In this document: one piece after another, positions 8,168 to 17,022 of the stretch
Position numbering within the stretch: position 1 is the first letter of the stretch
How the letters are laid out: every line of letters begins with the position of its first letter
IMG/VR virus record: IMGVR_UViG_3300027985_000843
Location: 248,001-312,000 of that record
Origin: a virus
DNA length: 64,000 bases
Reading direction: 5' to 3' (one strand)
Program-made: the position numbers and the translations under genes
The notes under the pieces: model-generated
The model's input: only the letters and a program-made list of their open reading frames with translations
The model's database searches: none
Told to the model about the DNA's origin: nothing

Positions 8168-8637
8168 AAATCCTGATCGTCGAGGATAGCCTGGCCGATC
8201 GTGAACTTCTGGTCTTCGCCCTTCAAGAGAACTTCAAGACCGAAGCCAAGTTCCGAGAGGCCGACAGCCTGAAGTCCGCCCACGACTACCTGAGGCGCGG
8301 CGGCTTCGACTGTGTCATCCTCGACCTTCATCTGCCCGACTCATCAGGCATCGACACCTTTCTGCTGCTTCACGACGCCTACCCTGATGTTCCGATCGTG
8401 GTCGTGAGCAACACCAACGACTTCCGGCTGGCTCTCAGGATGATCCGGCTCGGGGCCGACGACTTCATCGTCAAGAACTTCACCGACCCCGACATGGTCT
8501 TTCGGAGGGTGGCTTTCGCCATCGAGAGGAACAGCCGTGACCGGCCACCCCCGAGCATCCTTTCGGATATCGGTGACCTTGGGGACCTCGATGACGATCC
8601 CCCGCCTGACACTCTACCGTCAAGAGCAGACCCATGA
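8164..8637 (+). CDS. response regulator
   Basis: 157 aa: a receiver domain (LIVEDSLADRE; acceptor Asp in VILDLHLPDS; Ser in VVSNT; Lys in IVKNF) plus a short Pro/Asp-rich tail. Strikingly similar in order and motifs to the receiver at 2266-3270, suggesting duplication. GTG start overlapping the previous stop; its own stop overlaps the next ATG. It may share the histidine kinase at 3.3 kb. Confidence 0.88.
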   Translation: MKILIVEDSLADRELLVFALQENFKTEAKFREADSLKSAHDYLRRGGFDCVILDLHLPDSSGIDTFLLLHDAYPDVPIVVVSNTNDFRLALRMIRLGADDFIVKNFTDPDMVFRRVAFAIERNSRDRPPPSILSDIGDLGDLDDDPPPDTLPSRADP

Positions 8638-9347
8638 TCCACGACTACGACAGATCCAAGCCTTCGTACGATTACGACCGAACCTTTCTGACGTACGATC
8701 GTAGTAGAGACATGAGCCACACCGCGTCCGACATCCCTGAAGGCTACGATGCCGACGAATGGGACGACATGGACGAGGACGAGCGAGGTCGGGCTCTCAC
8801 GGAACTCACAACTCAACAGAGCAAGACACACGCAAGCATTCGATCTTGGATCAACAGATCCAAAGTCCGGGCACCCAACCCGGTCCCCAAGTATCGTACG
8901 ATCACGACCTTTGCCACGATCGACAACGACATCCGAGATGATGAGCATGGTGTTGTCATCGGGTTTGAAGCCAACACCAGCGATGGGAGCCTCGGAGACG
9001 ACGATCAGGGGCAAGGGTTTCTCACGGTCGAACACGACAATGCCCGGTACAGCAGCGTCCACGGAAACAAGACCTTCGACCTCTCGAAGGGGGCGGATGC
9101 GTTGGTCGACTTCCTCGCTGACCGGCAGAAGGTTTTCACCGTGAAGCTAAAGGTCTTGGCTGCCTTGTTCAAGCATACGCACATGACAGACAGTGACTTG
9201 GGCAGCGACGAGACCCTTTATCAAATCGGCTTGTGGGAACCCGGCAAAGACCCGACGAAGTTCCTCAAGCAGTTCATTAAAGACACAGGTACAGACCCGG
9301 CCACGCTCCCCGAGTTGGTCAAGGTCGTCAAGAAGGTACGATCATGA
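8634..9347 (+). CDS. protein with tandem YDYDR motifs
   Basis: 237 aa from the coupled ATG; the first 27 residues contain three YDR-type motifs (DYDRS, YDYDRT, YDRS). No known domain follows. A CCGAAC-17-GTAGTA promoter lies inside this stretch (8678-8706) with an ATG at 8712, so a shorter form (MSHTASD...) may also be made, or be the only product. The last codons overlap the next gene, which also begins with YDYDRT. Confidence 0.65.
   Translation: MIHDYDRSKPSYDYDRTFLTYDRSRDMSHTASDIPEGYDADEWDDMDEDERGRALTELTTQQSKTHASIRSWINRSKVRAPNPVPKYRTITTFATIDNDIRDDEHGVVIGFEANTSDGSLGDDDQGQGFLTVEHDNARYSSVHGNKTFDLSKGADALVDFLADRQKVFTVKLKVLAALFKHTHMTDSDLGSDETLYQIGLWEPGKDPTKFLKQFIKDTGTDPATLPELVKVVKKVRS
8678..8706 (+). 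promoter_or_regulatory. CCGAAC-17-GTAGTA promoter, internal
   Basis: Same 29-nt geometry as the other sites, inside the 5' end of the 237-aa gene; an in-frame ATG follows after 5 nt at 8712. Confidence 0.5.
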
Positions 9348-10021
9348 ACATCTACGACTACGACCGAACCGCTGCGGCCACCCCCATGAGCGCTGAGGAG
9401 TTCAAGCGGGAGGTCGAGAAGCACCTGAACATCGGCGACCGTCAGGTGAGCGTGCGAGTGGACACGAGCTTCGGGACCGTCGGCGTGTACATCAACCTTG
9501 TCAACCTCCCGAAGGGTGTGGGCGGGGCCGGGGGCGGGGCGGAAGCCGAAAACAATCGGATGATGTTCTCGGTGAGGTTCCCAGACAATCCTGCCGACAA
9601 GGTCAAGGTGGAACAGACCGTCTCCAGGATGGATCGCAAGTACAAGATGCGAGCGAAGTCCGGCCACCCGGCACAGGTGGCGAAGTACGTCGCCGACTTC
9701 ATCAACAAGGTGGTGAAAGAAGTCGAGCCGAAGTTCACCCACACCAAGCAAGCCTACGACTACGATCGGTCGGGGAGCTACGACCGCTCTCGGAACGAAG
9801 TGAATCCAGGCGAACACGGAGTGTTGCAAACCATCTTCAAGTACCGTGATCGCAGCTTCGGGTACGCTACGTTGGCGAAACACCTCACCCCATTTCAACG
9901 AGGACTTGTCGACAAGCTCGTGAAAGAAGGCTACGTGAGGGAGGCAAAGAGCGACGAAGGCACAACCTACAAGCTCACATCAGACGGTGAGCGAGCCCTC
10001 AACAACTACAGGGGAACTTGA
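9344..10021 (+). CDS. YDYDRT protein with winged-helix-like C-terminus
   Basis: 225 aa. Begins MNIYDYDRTAAA; a second copy (YDYDRSGSYDRS) occurs near residue 138, at the boundary between an alpha/beta N-terminal domain and a C-terminal region resembling a winged helix (ATLAKHL, LVDKLVKEGYV). The motif thus marks both domain starts. ATGA overlap with the upstream gene. The stop overlaps the 3' end of the convergent tRNA-Gly(CCC). Function unknown. Confidence 0.7.
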   Translation: MNIYDYDRTAAATPMSAEEFKREVEKHLNIGDRQVSVRVDTSFGTVGVYINLVNLPKGVGGAGGGAEAENNRMMFSVRFPDNPADKVKVEQTVSRMDRKYKMRAKSGHPAQVAKYVADFINKVVKEVEPKFTHTKQAYDYDRSGSYDRSRNEVNPGEHGVLQTIFKYRDRSFGYATLAKHLTPFQRGLVDKLVKEGYVREAKSDEGTTYKLTSDGERALNNYRGT

Positions 10022-10093
10022 GCGGACGACGGGACTCGAACCCGCAACCCTCGACATGGGAAGCCGAAGCTCTACCAATTGAGCCACGTCCGC
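10021..10093 (-). tRNA. tRNA-Gly(CCC)
   Basis: 73 nt; acceptor GCGGACG/CGTCCGC, loop TTCCCAT; no encoded CCA. Confidence 0.88.
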
Positions 10094-10099
10094 GAATGG

Positions 10100-10170
10100 A
10101 GCGGGTAGTCGGACTCGAACCGACATTCCGAGGGTGGAAACCTCGTGCCCTGCCTTTGGACGATACCCGC
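10100..10170 (-). tRNA. tRNA-Gly(TCC)
   Basis: 71 nt; perfect acceptor GCGGGTA/TACCCGC and anticodon stem CGAGG/CCTCG, loop TTTCCAC; CCA encoded. A second, insert-bearing Gly(TCC) lies at 18.1 kb. Confidence 0.92.
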
Positions 10171-10197
10171 AAGACGGGCTTGCCCTCGAAGCCCCGG

Positions 10198-10270
10198 AGC
10201 CGGTGATGGGAATCGAACCCACAACTTCGTCCTTACCGAGGACGTGCTCTTCCAAATGAGCTTCACCGGC
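10198..10270 (-). tRNA. tRNA-Thr(GGT)
   Basis: 73 nt; acceptor GCCGGTG/CACCGGC, anticodon stem CGTCC/GGACG, loop TCGGTAA; no encoded CCA. Confidence 0.9.
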
Positions 10271-10892
10271 GTAATTTATCCCAACGTTCGGCGGCATCCT
10301 CCCTGACCGTCATCTTCGACCTTCGACCTCGTACTTCGTCGAAAGTGAACACGTAGGCCGTGTCACTTTCGAAATCGTACCCTACGATGAAATCGAAGTC
10401 CGAAGCATCCAAGGGTCTAACACCCCACGCACCATCAGCACAGGTCACCTTGAACTCCGGCAACCCTCTGAGAGGGGCTGCCCACCGAACCTGCAACTTC
10501 TTCAAGCCTTTTGGGGTGCCCACCAACCAATCCACCCTGTCCCCATCGAACTCCGCTCGATAGACGTCAAAATCAAAAACAGCCAGTCTGAATAGCACTG
10601 CTGCCTCGGCGATCTTCATCTTCCGGCGTCTCTCGGAAGGGGACACTGATACAATCTGGGAAAACCCGGAAGGAGTCTCGCGGGCCTTTCTTCGAGTGCC
10701 CCCAGCTTTCAAGCTGCCCCGAACGATCTTTTCTCGTTTGAGATCGGTCGGCAACGGGAGGTCACGGAGCCAGCCACTCAGAGTCGCCTTAGGCACCCCA
10801 AGCAACCGATGGATTTCATTCAATGACAGGTGTTCATCTCGACGAAGCTCAACAGCTTTTGGCTTTAGGTGTAGGTAAGCGGCTTTTGGCAT
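10263..10892 (-). CDS. HTH plus PD-(D/E)XK homing-endonuclease-like protein
   Basis: 209 aa. The N-terminus holds a helix-turn-helix (LSLNEIHRLLGVPKATLSGW). Residues ~105-165 resemble the PD-(D/E)XK endonuclease family linked to group I introns: a helix, DFDVYRAEFDGDRVDWLV, then a strand with QVRWA in place of the usual QVK. It lies among tRNA genes with its stop inside tRNA-Thr(GGT), a typical setting for a mobile endonuclease. The catalytic Lys appears changed to Arg, so activity is uncertain. Confidence 0.6.
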   Translation of the reverse strand: MPKAAYLHLKPKAVELRRDEHLSLNEIHRLLGVPKATLSGWLRDLPLPTDLKREKIVRGSLKAGGTRRKARETPSGFSQIVSVSPSERRRKMKIAEAAVLFRLAVFDFDVYRAEFDGDRVDWLVGTPKGLKKLQVRWAAPLRGLPEFKVTCADGAWGVRPLDASDFDFIVGYDFESDTAYVFTFDEVRGRRSKMTVREDAAERWDKLRR

Positions 10893-10956
10893 ACCCTCAA
10901 CCTAGCACCACGGAACCCCAAAGACAACCAGAACGTTTGAACTTGGGGTACGATGG

Positions 10957-11028
10957 AGCCGACGACAGGAATTGAACCTGCAATGTCCGGTTTACAAAAC
11001 CGGTGCTCTGCCATTGAGCGACGTCGGC
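10957..11028 (-). tRNA. tRNA-Thr(TGT)
   Basis: 72 nt; loop TTTGTAA; acceptor GCCGACG/CGTCGGC; CCA encoded. Confidence 0.93.
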
Positions 11029-11033
11029 ATCAG

Positions 11034-11105
11034 TGGAACCGAAGGGATTCGAACCCTCAACTTCCGGCTTGCAAAGCCAGCACTCTCCCATTGAGTTACG
11101 GTCCC
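11034..11105 (-). tRNA. tRNA-Ala(TGC)
   Basis: 72 nt; loop TTTGCAA; acceptor carries the G3:U70 alanine identity pair; no encoded CCA. Confidence 0.92.
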
Positions 11106-11130
11106 AAATTACTTGTAAATCAACACCAAC

Positions 11131-11859
11131 ATGAACCTGACCGAACGCGTCGTAGCCAGATATCTCCAAGCGGCCAGACCGGGGCCTTTGCTTCAGAAGG
11201 TCCTGAGTGTTCTGCCTGTGTGGGCACGACACCTTTCCGATAAGACCTATCACACGTTCACGCCAGAGAAGCCCAAGCCTGTGAAGCAACGGGGGCGCAG
11301 TGGCTTTCAAGTTGTCCTCACGTCACAGTACAGCTCGGACGACAATCTCACGGCTGTGTTCGTTTCCAGAGACGACGGCGGCCTCGACCTGACTGTCAAG
11401 CATCGCAAGAACACCCACTCCTACGAAGACGTGCGGCCCGACAGACTCCCTGAGGACCAGCTGATCCGCGATCTCAAGATCGACCTCGGACCCGAGACCC
11501 CTGTGTGGTACGGGGTCGGAGTCACCGAGGTCACCACCGTGGGCCTGGACTACAAAGTCGTCGACGACATGCTGGAAGGCGAGGCCGAAGGGGTCATCGA
11601 TGACCGTTTGGCCGAGGTCATGTCGAACGAGCGGGAAGCATCCGAGCTGATCAGCTACGGGCCCAACCCCTTCGAAGACTTCTGGGATCTGTGGGACGCA
11701 CGAGATCCCCAGGTGAAGAAGTTCCTTCGAGAAAAGCTTGAGACGCTTGTCATAGCGGACCGCCCCACGAAGAAGACGCTCGTGGACGCTGTGAGCCCTC
11801 GAAGGGTCGAGGAAGCCATCCGCGACATCCGAACGATGGGCTACTTCCGGTATGGTTGA
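11131..11859 (+). CDS. protein with RVVxRYLxA N-terminus
   Basis: 242 aa. Starts MNLTERVVARYLQAARPGP, one of the clearest copies of the recurring N-terminal helix motif. The rest is mixed alpha/beta and acidic, with no recognised domain and no membrane segment. It stands alone on the plus strand between minus-strand tRNA genes. Function unknown; the shared N-terminus suggests common targeting or processing. Confidence 0.65.
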   Translation: MNLTERVVARYLQAARPGPLLQKVLSVLPVWARHLSDKTYHTFTPEKPKPVKQRGRSGFQVVLTSQYSSDDNLTAVFVSRDDGGLDLTVKHRKNTHSYEDVRPDRLPEDQLIRDLKIDLGPETPVWYGVGVTEVTTVGLDYKVVDDMLEGEAEGVIDDRLAEVMSNEREASELISYGPNPFEDFWDLWDARDPQVKKFLREKLETLVIADRPTKKTLVDAVSPRRVEEAIRDIRTMGYFRYG

Positions 11860-11864
11860 TGTAG

Positions 11865-11937
11865 TGGAGCTGGGGGGACTCGAACCCCCCGCCTACAGAC
11901 TGCCAGTCTGTCGCTCTCCCAGATGAGCTACAGCCCC
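11865..11937 (-). tRNA. tRNA-Ala(GGC)
   Basis: 73 nt; anticodon stem ACAGA/TCTGT, loop CTGGCAG, G3:U70 present; no encoded CCA. Confidence 0.92.
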
Positions 11938-11941
11938 ATGG

Positions 11942-12013
11942 TGGACCCGGGGGGAATCGAACCCCCATTTCTGCCGTGCGAAAGCAGTGTGTTCCCGTTA
12001 TCACTACGAGCCC
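11942..12013 (-). tRNA. tRNA-Ala(CGC)
   Basis: 72 nt; loop TTCGCAC, G3:U70 present; CCA encoded. Confidence 0.9.
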
Positions 12014-12117
12014 AGTCGGCACGTCGGGCTGTGTACCTACCTCTCGTGCCTCGGTCTTGCCGTCGGGGACTCGAACCCCTTGGACGTCCTACCCCTGCCG
12101 GGGGCGGCTCGACCTTG

Positions 12118-12190
12118 TGGGCGCATCAAGAATTGAACTTGAATCTCACGGGTATCAGCCGTGCGTGGAGAACCACCCTACTATACGCCC
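12118..12190 (-). tRNA. tRNA-Ile(GAT)
   Basis: 73 nt; anticodon stem CACGG/CCGTG, loop CTGATAC; no encoded CCA. Confidence 0.9.
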
Positions 12191-12200
12191 GAATTGTTTT

Positions 12201-12206
12201 GGTGTA
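12201..12206 (+). promoter_or_regulatory. GGTGTA start-proximal motif
   Basis: 17 nt upstream of the thymidine kinase ATG. Confidence 0.5.
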
Positions 12207-12217
12207 TCCATTCAGCA

Positions 12218-12751
12218 ATGGGACACCTTGAAGTCATCGCCGGCTCGATGTTCAGCGGCAAGACCGAAGAACTCGTCCGGAGGGTTCGCCGAGCTGTAAT
12301 CGCTCGGCAAAAAGTGCAAGCATTCAAACCTGTCGTTGACAATCGATACGACAAGGAGAGGATCGTCAGCCACTCAGGAGTCGCCATCGACGCGGTGCCC
12401 GTCCCCAATGCAGCAGCCATCGTTGGCCTGGTGGACAAGGACACGAAGGTCATCGCCATGGACGAGGTCCAGTTCTTCGATGCCGGTATCGTTGTCGTGG
12501 CGACCGAGCTAGCCGACAAGGACTACAGGGTCATCATGGCGGGCCTGGACCAAGACTACCTAGGGAATCCCTTTGGCTCGGTGCCCATCCTCATGGCCCT
12601 CGCAGAGAGAGTCACGAAGGTCCAAGCAATATGCTCTTGCTGCGGCCAGGAGGCGTCTAGAACGCAGAGAGTCGTCAATGAGGGTTCCACGGTCCTGGTC
12701 GGGGGCAAAGAGGCATACGAGGCCCGTTGCCGGGCTTGCCACAAGCCCTAG
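12218..12751 (+). CDS. tdk: thymidine kinase
   Basis: 177 aa. Phosphorylates thymidine to dTMP with ATP (salvage). P-loop GSMFSGKTEEL at residues ~8-18, Walker B-like AMDEVQFFD, lasso region with AGLDQDYLGNPFG, and two zinc-ligand pairs (CSCC and CRAC) at the C-terminus, as in type II TK1 enzymes; length is normal. The ATG at 12218 matches the family N-terminus and lies 17 nt from a GGTGTA motif. It ends by overlapping the convergent small gene by 4 nt. Phage TKs commonly supply dTTP for replication. Confidence 0.95.
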   Translation: MGHLEVIAGSMFSGKTEELVRRVRRAVIARQKVQAFKPVVDNRYDKERIVSHSGVAIDAVPVPNAAAIVGLVDKDTKVIAMDEVQFFDAGIVVVATELADKDYRVIMAGLDQDYLGNPFGSVPILMALAERVTKVQAICSCCGQEASRTQRVVNEGSTVLVGGKEAYEARCRACHKP

Positions 12752-12975
12752 GGATGCACCATCTGCACAAGGCCGTCTCGAAAGACGACTTCCAGTGTGA
12801 CGAGACAGAGCCCGAAGTCCACCCCGGTGGGATGCCGAGAGCCATCGTTCACGTGGACGAAGACGCCCTTGCCATCCTCATCTTCCAGACGGAACGGGAC
12901 ACCAGGGTCCAGAGGATGCGTTTCGAGCGTGCGTTGAAAGTCTACGGCCTCGAACGTCTTCTTGAGTAGATCCAT
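12748..12975 (-). CDS. small uncharacterised protein
   Basis: 75 aa, soluble, acidic in the middle, ending in VQMVHP. No family recognised. The ATG at 12975 sits 16 nt from a GGTGTA motif (12986-12991); longer readings would translate the promoter and the tRNA-His gene. Overlaps the thymidine kinase 3' end by 4 nt on the opposite strand. Confidence 0.6.
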   Translation of the reverse strand: MDLLKKTFEAVDFQRTLETHPLDPGVPFRLEDEDGKGVFVHVNDGSRHPTGVDFGLCLVTLEVVFRDGLVQMVHP

Positions 12976-12985
12976 GCTCTCAACA

Positions 12986-12991
12986 TACACC
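12986..12991 (-). promoter_or_regulatory. GGTGTA start-proximal motif
   Basis: 16 nt upstream of the 75-aa gene; just past the encoded CCA of tRNA-His. Confidence 0.5.
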
Positions 12992-12996
12992 GTTGG

Positions 12997-13072
12997 TGCG
13001 ACCGATGGGACTCGAACCCACATGAAAACTCGGGCCACAACCGAGTGCCTTATCCTTTAGGCTACGGCCGCC
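12997..13072 (-). tRNA. tRNA-His(GTG)
   Basis: Anticodon stem CTCGG/CCGAG, loop TTGTGGC. An extra G at the 5' end (13072) supplies G-1, though position 73 is A not C. CCA encoded. Confidence 0.9.
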
Positions 13073-13076
13073 ACGA

Positions 13077-13097
13077 GGGGAGGGCTGGGCCCTCCCC
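13077..13097 (-). terminator. hairpin after EF-Tu gene
   Basis: Perfect 9-bp inverted repeat GGGGAGGGC/GCCCTCCCC with a 3-nt loop, 6 nt beyond the EF-Tu stop. No U-tract follows, so it may be a processing or stability hairpin between the mRNA and tRNA-His. Confidence 0.45.
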
Positions 13098-13102
13098 GTC
13101 AC

Positions 13103-14269
<1,167 letters not shown>

Positions 14270-14360
14270 GTTCCTTACCTTGGGTTGCCAGCCCTATGTC
14301 GTCTCATGTCTCCTTACTGTTGACCCCGCCGGACCATCCGACTCCAGGGGCGTAACATGG

Positions 14361-14435
14361 CGGTCCTGACGAGATTTGAACTCGCGGTCTTCATCGTGAC
14401 AGGATGACGGGGACTCCAGGCTCCCCTACAGGACC
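14361..14435 (-). tRNA. tRNA-Asp(GTC)
   Basis: 75 nt; acceptor GGTCCTG/CAGGACC, anticodon stem TCATC/GATGA, loop CTGTCAC, G73; CCA encoded. A second Asp(GTC) is at 24.4 kb. Confidence 0.88.
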
Positions 14436-14454
14436 AAATTCCCGTGGCTTCCGA

Positions 14455-14540
14455 CCAGCATTGCGGGGCTCGAACCCGCCCACCCGGTTTGGAATGACAG
14501 CTTACGCTTGCCGGTGCTCTCCCAACTGAGCTATCCGCTG
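14455..14540 (-). tRNA. tRNA-Trp(CCA)-like with 16-nt insertion
   Basis: The D-arm, T-arm and G73 fit a tRNA, and the anticodon loop reads TTCCAAA, but about 16 extra nt containing the mini-hairpin AGC-GTAA-GCT lie between the 5' anticodon-stem strand and the loop. The acceptor pairs only over its outer 5 bp. A normal Trp tRNA exists at 24.5 kb, so this may be a spliced, repurposed or decaying copy. The inserted hairpin resembles the first hairpin of the variable-region inserts at 17-18.6 kb. Confidence 0.5.
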
Positions 14541-14678
14541 GCCCTCCCCCACGGGCGTCACCACTTCCGCACGAACTTCCTCAGCACAGCCTGTCCGGGC
14601 CTTCCCCCGGCTCACGTTTTTAAAGCGTAGAGCTGTCGTTACCGTGCTGGATCCGTCCGAGCCTCCATGGCTACTTGG
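14541..14678. other. spacer in tRNA array, no gene seen
   Basis: 138 nt without a convincing ORF or cloverleaf. Several short complementary stretches are present, but no T-loop consensus. Confidence 0.4.
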
Positions 14679-14750
14679 CACTCCCAAGGGGACTCGAACC
14701 CCTGTTATCCGATAGAGAGTCGGATGTCCTGGCCGCTAGACGATGGGAGC
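14679..14750 (-). tRNA. tRNA-Glu(CTC)
   Basis: 72 nt; anticodon stem TCCGA/TCGGA, loop CTCTCTA; CCA encoded. Confidence 0.9.
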
Positions 14751-14754
14751 ATGG

Positions 14755-14828
14755 TCGGCGAGGCGGGACTTGAACCCGCGATTTCCGGCTTGTCGAGCCG
14801 GCGTCTTAGCCATCTGGACCACTCGCCG
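14755..14828 (-). tRNA. tRNA-Val(GAC), C33
   Basis: 74 nt; acceptor CGGCGAG/CTCGCCG, anticodon stem CCGGC/GCCGG, loop TCGACAA. Position 33 is C instead of the near-universal U. CCA encoded. Confidence 0.82.
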
Positions 14829-14853
14829 TTTTTTCTTGTGAGATAGGATAGGC

Positions 14854-15180
14854 ATGAAGAAGATCGCCTCCCCCATGGAACTACAGGCTGAGCTGGTCAG
14901 CCTTCAAGAGTACATCTACAGCTTCACAGGCAAGCCCGACCGAGAGGTTCTTGCCTCGAAACTGCGGGACCTTGCTGAACGGGTGGCCTCCGACAAGACC
15001 GAATCCAAGTTCAAGAAGGGTCAGAAGGTGACCTACAAGGGCAAGCCCGCGACCATCGTCGAGGTGGCCGGCAACGGCAAGGTCACGATCAAGGCCCAAG
15101 GTGGGGCTGCCGTCAAGACGTTCTCCCCGGACGAAGCCGAGAAGTCTCTCAAGACCGCCTCCTCCCCCGACTACTACTGA
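14854..15180 (+). CDS. KOW/SH3-like domain protein
   Basis: 108 aa. Residues 8-45 form a helical hairpin (ELQAELVSLQEYIYS..., ...LRDLAERVA); residues 52-90 resemble a KOW/SH3 barrel (FKKGQKVTYKGKPATIVEV...GKVTI). It ends SSPDYY. Related KOW-like modules recur in the 280-, 282- and 483-aa proteins further along. Isolated on the plus strand between tRNA genes; the stop lies 1 nt from tRNA-Arg(CCT). Function unknown. Confidence 0.65.
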   Translation: MKKIASPMELQAELVSLQEYIYSFTGKPDREVLASKLRDLAERVASDKTESKFKKGQKVTYKGKPATIVEVAGNGKVTIKAQGGAAVKTFSPDEAEKSLKTASSPDYY

Positions 15181-15181
15181 G

Positions 15182-15254
15182 CGTCCCCGGCTGGATTCGA
15201 ACCAGCGACCGCCTGTTTAGGAAACAGGTGCACTATCCGCTGTGCTACAGGGAC
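15182..15254 (-). tRNA. tRNA-Arg(CCT)
   Basis: 73 nt; anticodon stem CCTGT/ACAGG, loop TTCCTAA; no encoded CCA. Confidence 0.9.
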
Positions 15255-15442
15255 ACGCCCTTCTTTTTCCGGAAGGGTGGGAGGCCCGCAAACAGGCGGC
15301 AAAGAATCTCACCCCTGCTGCCCTCAGGAAACTGATCGGCCGCCCGAGCACAGCCAGCTTGCATAGCCCGACGAAGTTGTTCTCGCCCCTGAGGCGTCCT
15401 CAGGTACGAAGCCGTGTCGCGGTCGTTCTCTTGCTTATCCAT
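15245..15442 (-). CDS. small basic protein
   Basis: 65 aa, highly charged, with three Cys (GC, LC) and a basic tail ending FRKKKGVSL. It fills the gap between tRNA-Ser(GCT) and tRNA-Arg(CCT) and overlaps the latter by 10 nt, as other genes in this array do. No domain recognised. The reading frame is plausible but not proven. Confidence 0.45.
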   Translation of the reverse strand: MDKQENDRDTASYLRTPQGREQLRRAMQAGCARAADQFPEGSRGEILCRLFAGLPPFRKKKGVSL

Positions 15443-15444
15443 AG

Positions 15445-15529
15445 CGGAAGACGGGAGAGTCGAACTCCATACCTTGCGGTACGCATTGATTAGCAGTCAA
15501 GCTTGGTTCCACAACCAATTCTGTCCTCC
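15445..15529 (-). tRNA. tRNA-Ser(GCT)
   Basis: 85-nt class II tRNA with a TACC/GGTA variable arm; loop CTGCTAA; G73. Confidence 0.9.
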
Positions 15530-15534
15530 AGTAG

Positions 15535-15621
15535 CGGAAGGAGGGAGAGTCGAACTCCCAAGGCCATTTCAGGCTCAACCGGGTTCGAGCCGGTCCCCAT
15601 CGCCCATTGGGTTGCCCTTCC
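15535..15621 (-). tRNA. tRNA-Ser(CGA)
   Basis: 87-nt class II; anticodon stem ACCGG/CCGGT, loop CTCGAAC; G73. Confidence 0.9.
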
Positions 15622-15713
15622 TTGGCACACGGACGGAGGCGACCCGTTTCGGTCATCTGCTTTCGGACGCCATTCCCGAACGCAGGTGACCTGGGAACCG
15701 TGTGTCCCCAGGG

Positions 15714-15794
15714 CGGAGGGAGTAGGATTCGAACCCGACCTTTCGGCAACCAGTGTTCAAAGCTGGCGTGGCGACCAACACCACCTCACCCTCC
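15714..15794 (-). tRNA. tRNA-Ser(TGA)
   Basis: 81-nt class II; loop TTTGAAC; T-stem weak with mismatches; G73. Confidence 0.78.
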
Positions 15795-15991
15795 TAGTGC
15801 CGGTCTATCCCGGCCGTCACGGGCACCGCATACCCAGATTGAATTCTCTCCAGACATGGGTGTGTTGGGTGTGGGCTCGCTCCCGTCCTGAGCACCTGGT
15901 CTCTTCCCAACTGAGGGCTTCGGCATTTTGGGCTTTCCTAGGCCAGCATCGATTTTACGTCTGTCGACACCCCACGATGCAAACACGATGG
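15795..15991. other. spacer in tRNA array, no gene seen
   Basis: 197 nt between Ser tRNAs; no ORF or cloverleaf that I can support. Confidence 0.4.
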
Positions 15992-16078
15992 CGGAGAAAG
16001 GCGGAATCGAACCGCTGCCGCTTTCGCGACCTCCCGCGTTCCAGACGGGCCTGGCTCCCAACGCCAGCTCTGTTCTCC
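15992..16078 (-). tRNA. tRNA-Ser(GGA)
   Basis: 87-nt class II; loop CTGGAAC; long variable arm; CCA encoded. Confidence 0.9.
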
Positions 16079-16280
16079 AAGGTCGGGGGTGTCGAGTGAT
16101 CAAATCGAACCCCCTAGGACTCGCCCGGGTAAACCAGTCCCGGAGTGAGGAATCGAGGAGACGTCCGCGTAGGCCGAACGCCGCATGACCCCACCGTTTT
16201 TGAGCTTTCACTCGGGTGTTTAGCGATCTCAACAGGTGCTTACCTACAGCAAAGAACACCTGTCTCGAATGAGTCCCTAG

Positions 16281-16352
16281 TCGGGGTGACTGGAATTGAA
16301 CCAGCCGACGCTCGGTCCCGAACCGAGTGGCCCACCATGAGCCTTCACCCCG
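16281..16352 (-). tRNA. tRNA-Pro(CGG)
   Basis: 72 nt; acceptor CGGGGTG/CACCCCG, anticodon stem CTCGG/CCGAG, loop TTCGGGA. Confidence 0.92.
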
Positions 16353-16530
16353 AGACGCCCGGTGATAGAGGGCAGGCGTATTCACCGGACTCACCTGACT
16401 CGGACAGAGGGTGTCACCAGGGCTGCCATGGAGGGTCTCGACTCCCCTCCGTACACCTTGACCTTGTCTACCAGTGCTCTCCACCAAAGTTGCCGAGGCG
16501 AATCACTCCTCAACAGGTCTCTGGTTTCGG

Positions 16531-16602
16531 TTGCGGGAGTAGGAATCGAACCTACGAAGCCGAGCGTATGAAACTTGGTTGGGAGCCAACACCCTTCCCA
16601 CA
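16531..16602 (-). tRNA. tRNA-Met/Ile2(CAT)
   Basis: 72 nt; acceptor TGTGGGA/TCCCGCA, T-arm GTAGG/CCTAC perfect, loop TTCATAC; one anticodon-stem mismatch. Confidence 0.75.
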
Positions 16603-16684
16603 CATCTGCTGCCCCTAGGAGGGGCCGTAAAGCGACTTTCATCGTCCTCAGGTCCTAGGTGACCTGAGCCTTGCGAAGACTCGG

Positions 16685-16758
16685 TAACGGGAGCTGGATT
16701 TGAACCAGCGACCTTCGGGTTATGGGCCCGACGAGCTTCCAGACTGCTCCATCCCGCT
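16685..16758 (-). tRNA. initiator tRNA-fMet(CAT)
   Basis: Closely follows the bacterial initiator: GGAGCAG D-arm, and three G-C pairs flanking the loop (GGG...CCC). Position 33 is C and the terminal pair is A1:U72, not the unpaired C1xA72 of E. coli. A phage initiator tRNA is unusual and fits the many predicted leaderless mRNAs (inference). Confidence 0.82.
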
Positions 16759-16949
16759 ATGGGTCCTGCCTAAGCAGAACCTGAGAGCCAGTGTGCTGTC
16801 ACGCCAAAGACTCAGGTAAATCCGGTGCTTATGGCTGCCCGTCTTCCAACGGGTCCGCTTCCGGTCAGGACGTGAGGTCGCTTTCGCTCACCCCCGAGTC
16901 ACTCTTTATAGGATGGCTGCCTCTAAGCCTACCTCCTGGACTCTCTTGG

Positions 16950-17022
16950 TCGGGATGGTCGGACTCGAACCGACGATCTCCTGTCCCCCAGACAGGCGCC
17001 CTTGCCGCTAGGCTACACCCCG
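16950..17022 (-). tRNA. tRNA-Pro(GGG)
   Basis: 73 nt; anticodon stem CCTGT/ACAGG, loop CTGGGGG; CCA encoded. Confidence 0.92.

Noticed and set aside
8640-8712. YDYDRT stretch of the 237-aa protein as a translation artefact of the promoter
   Set aside because: Not fully rejected for this gene, but the other copies of the motif lack the promoter and vary in codons, so the peptide motif itself is real.
12055-12117. tRNA-like T-arm (GGGGTTCGAGTCCCC) without other arms
   Set aside because: No matching 5' acceptor strand found on either side, neither in normal nor permuted order; left unannotated as a possible decayed tRNA.
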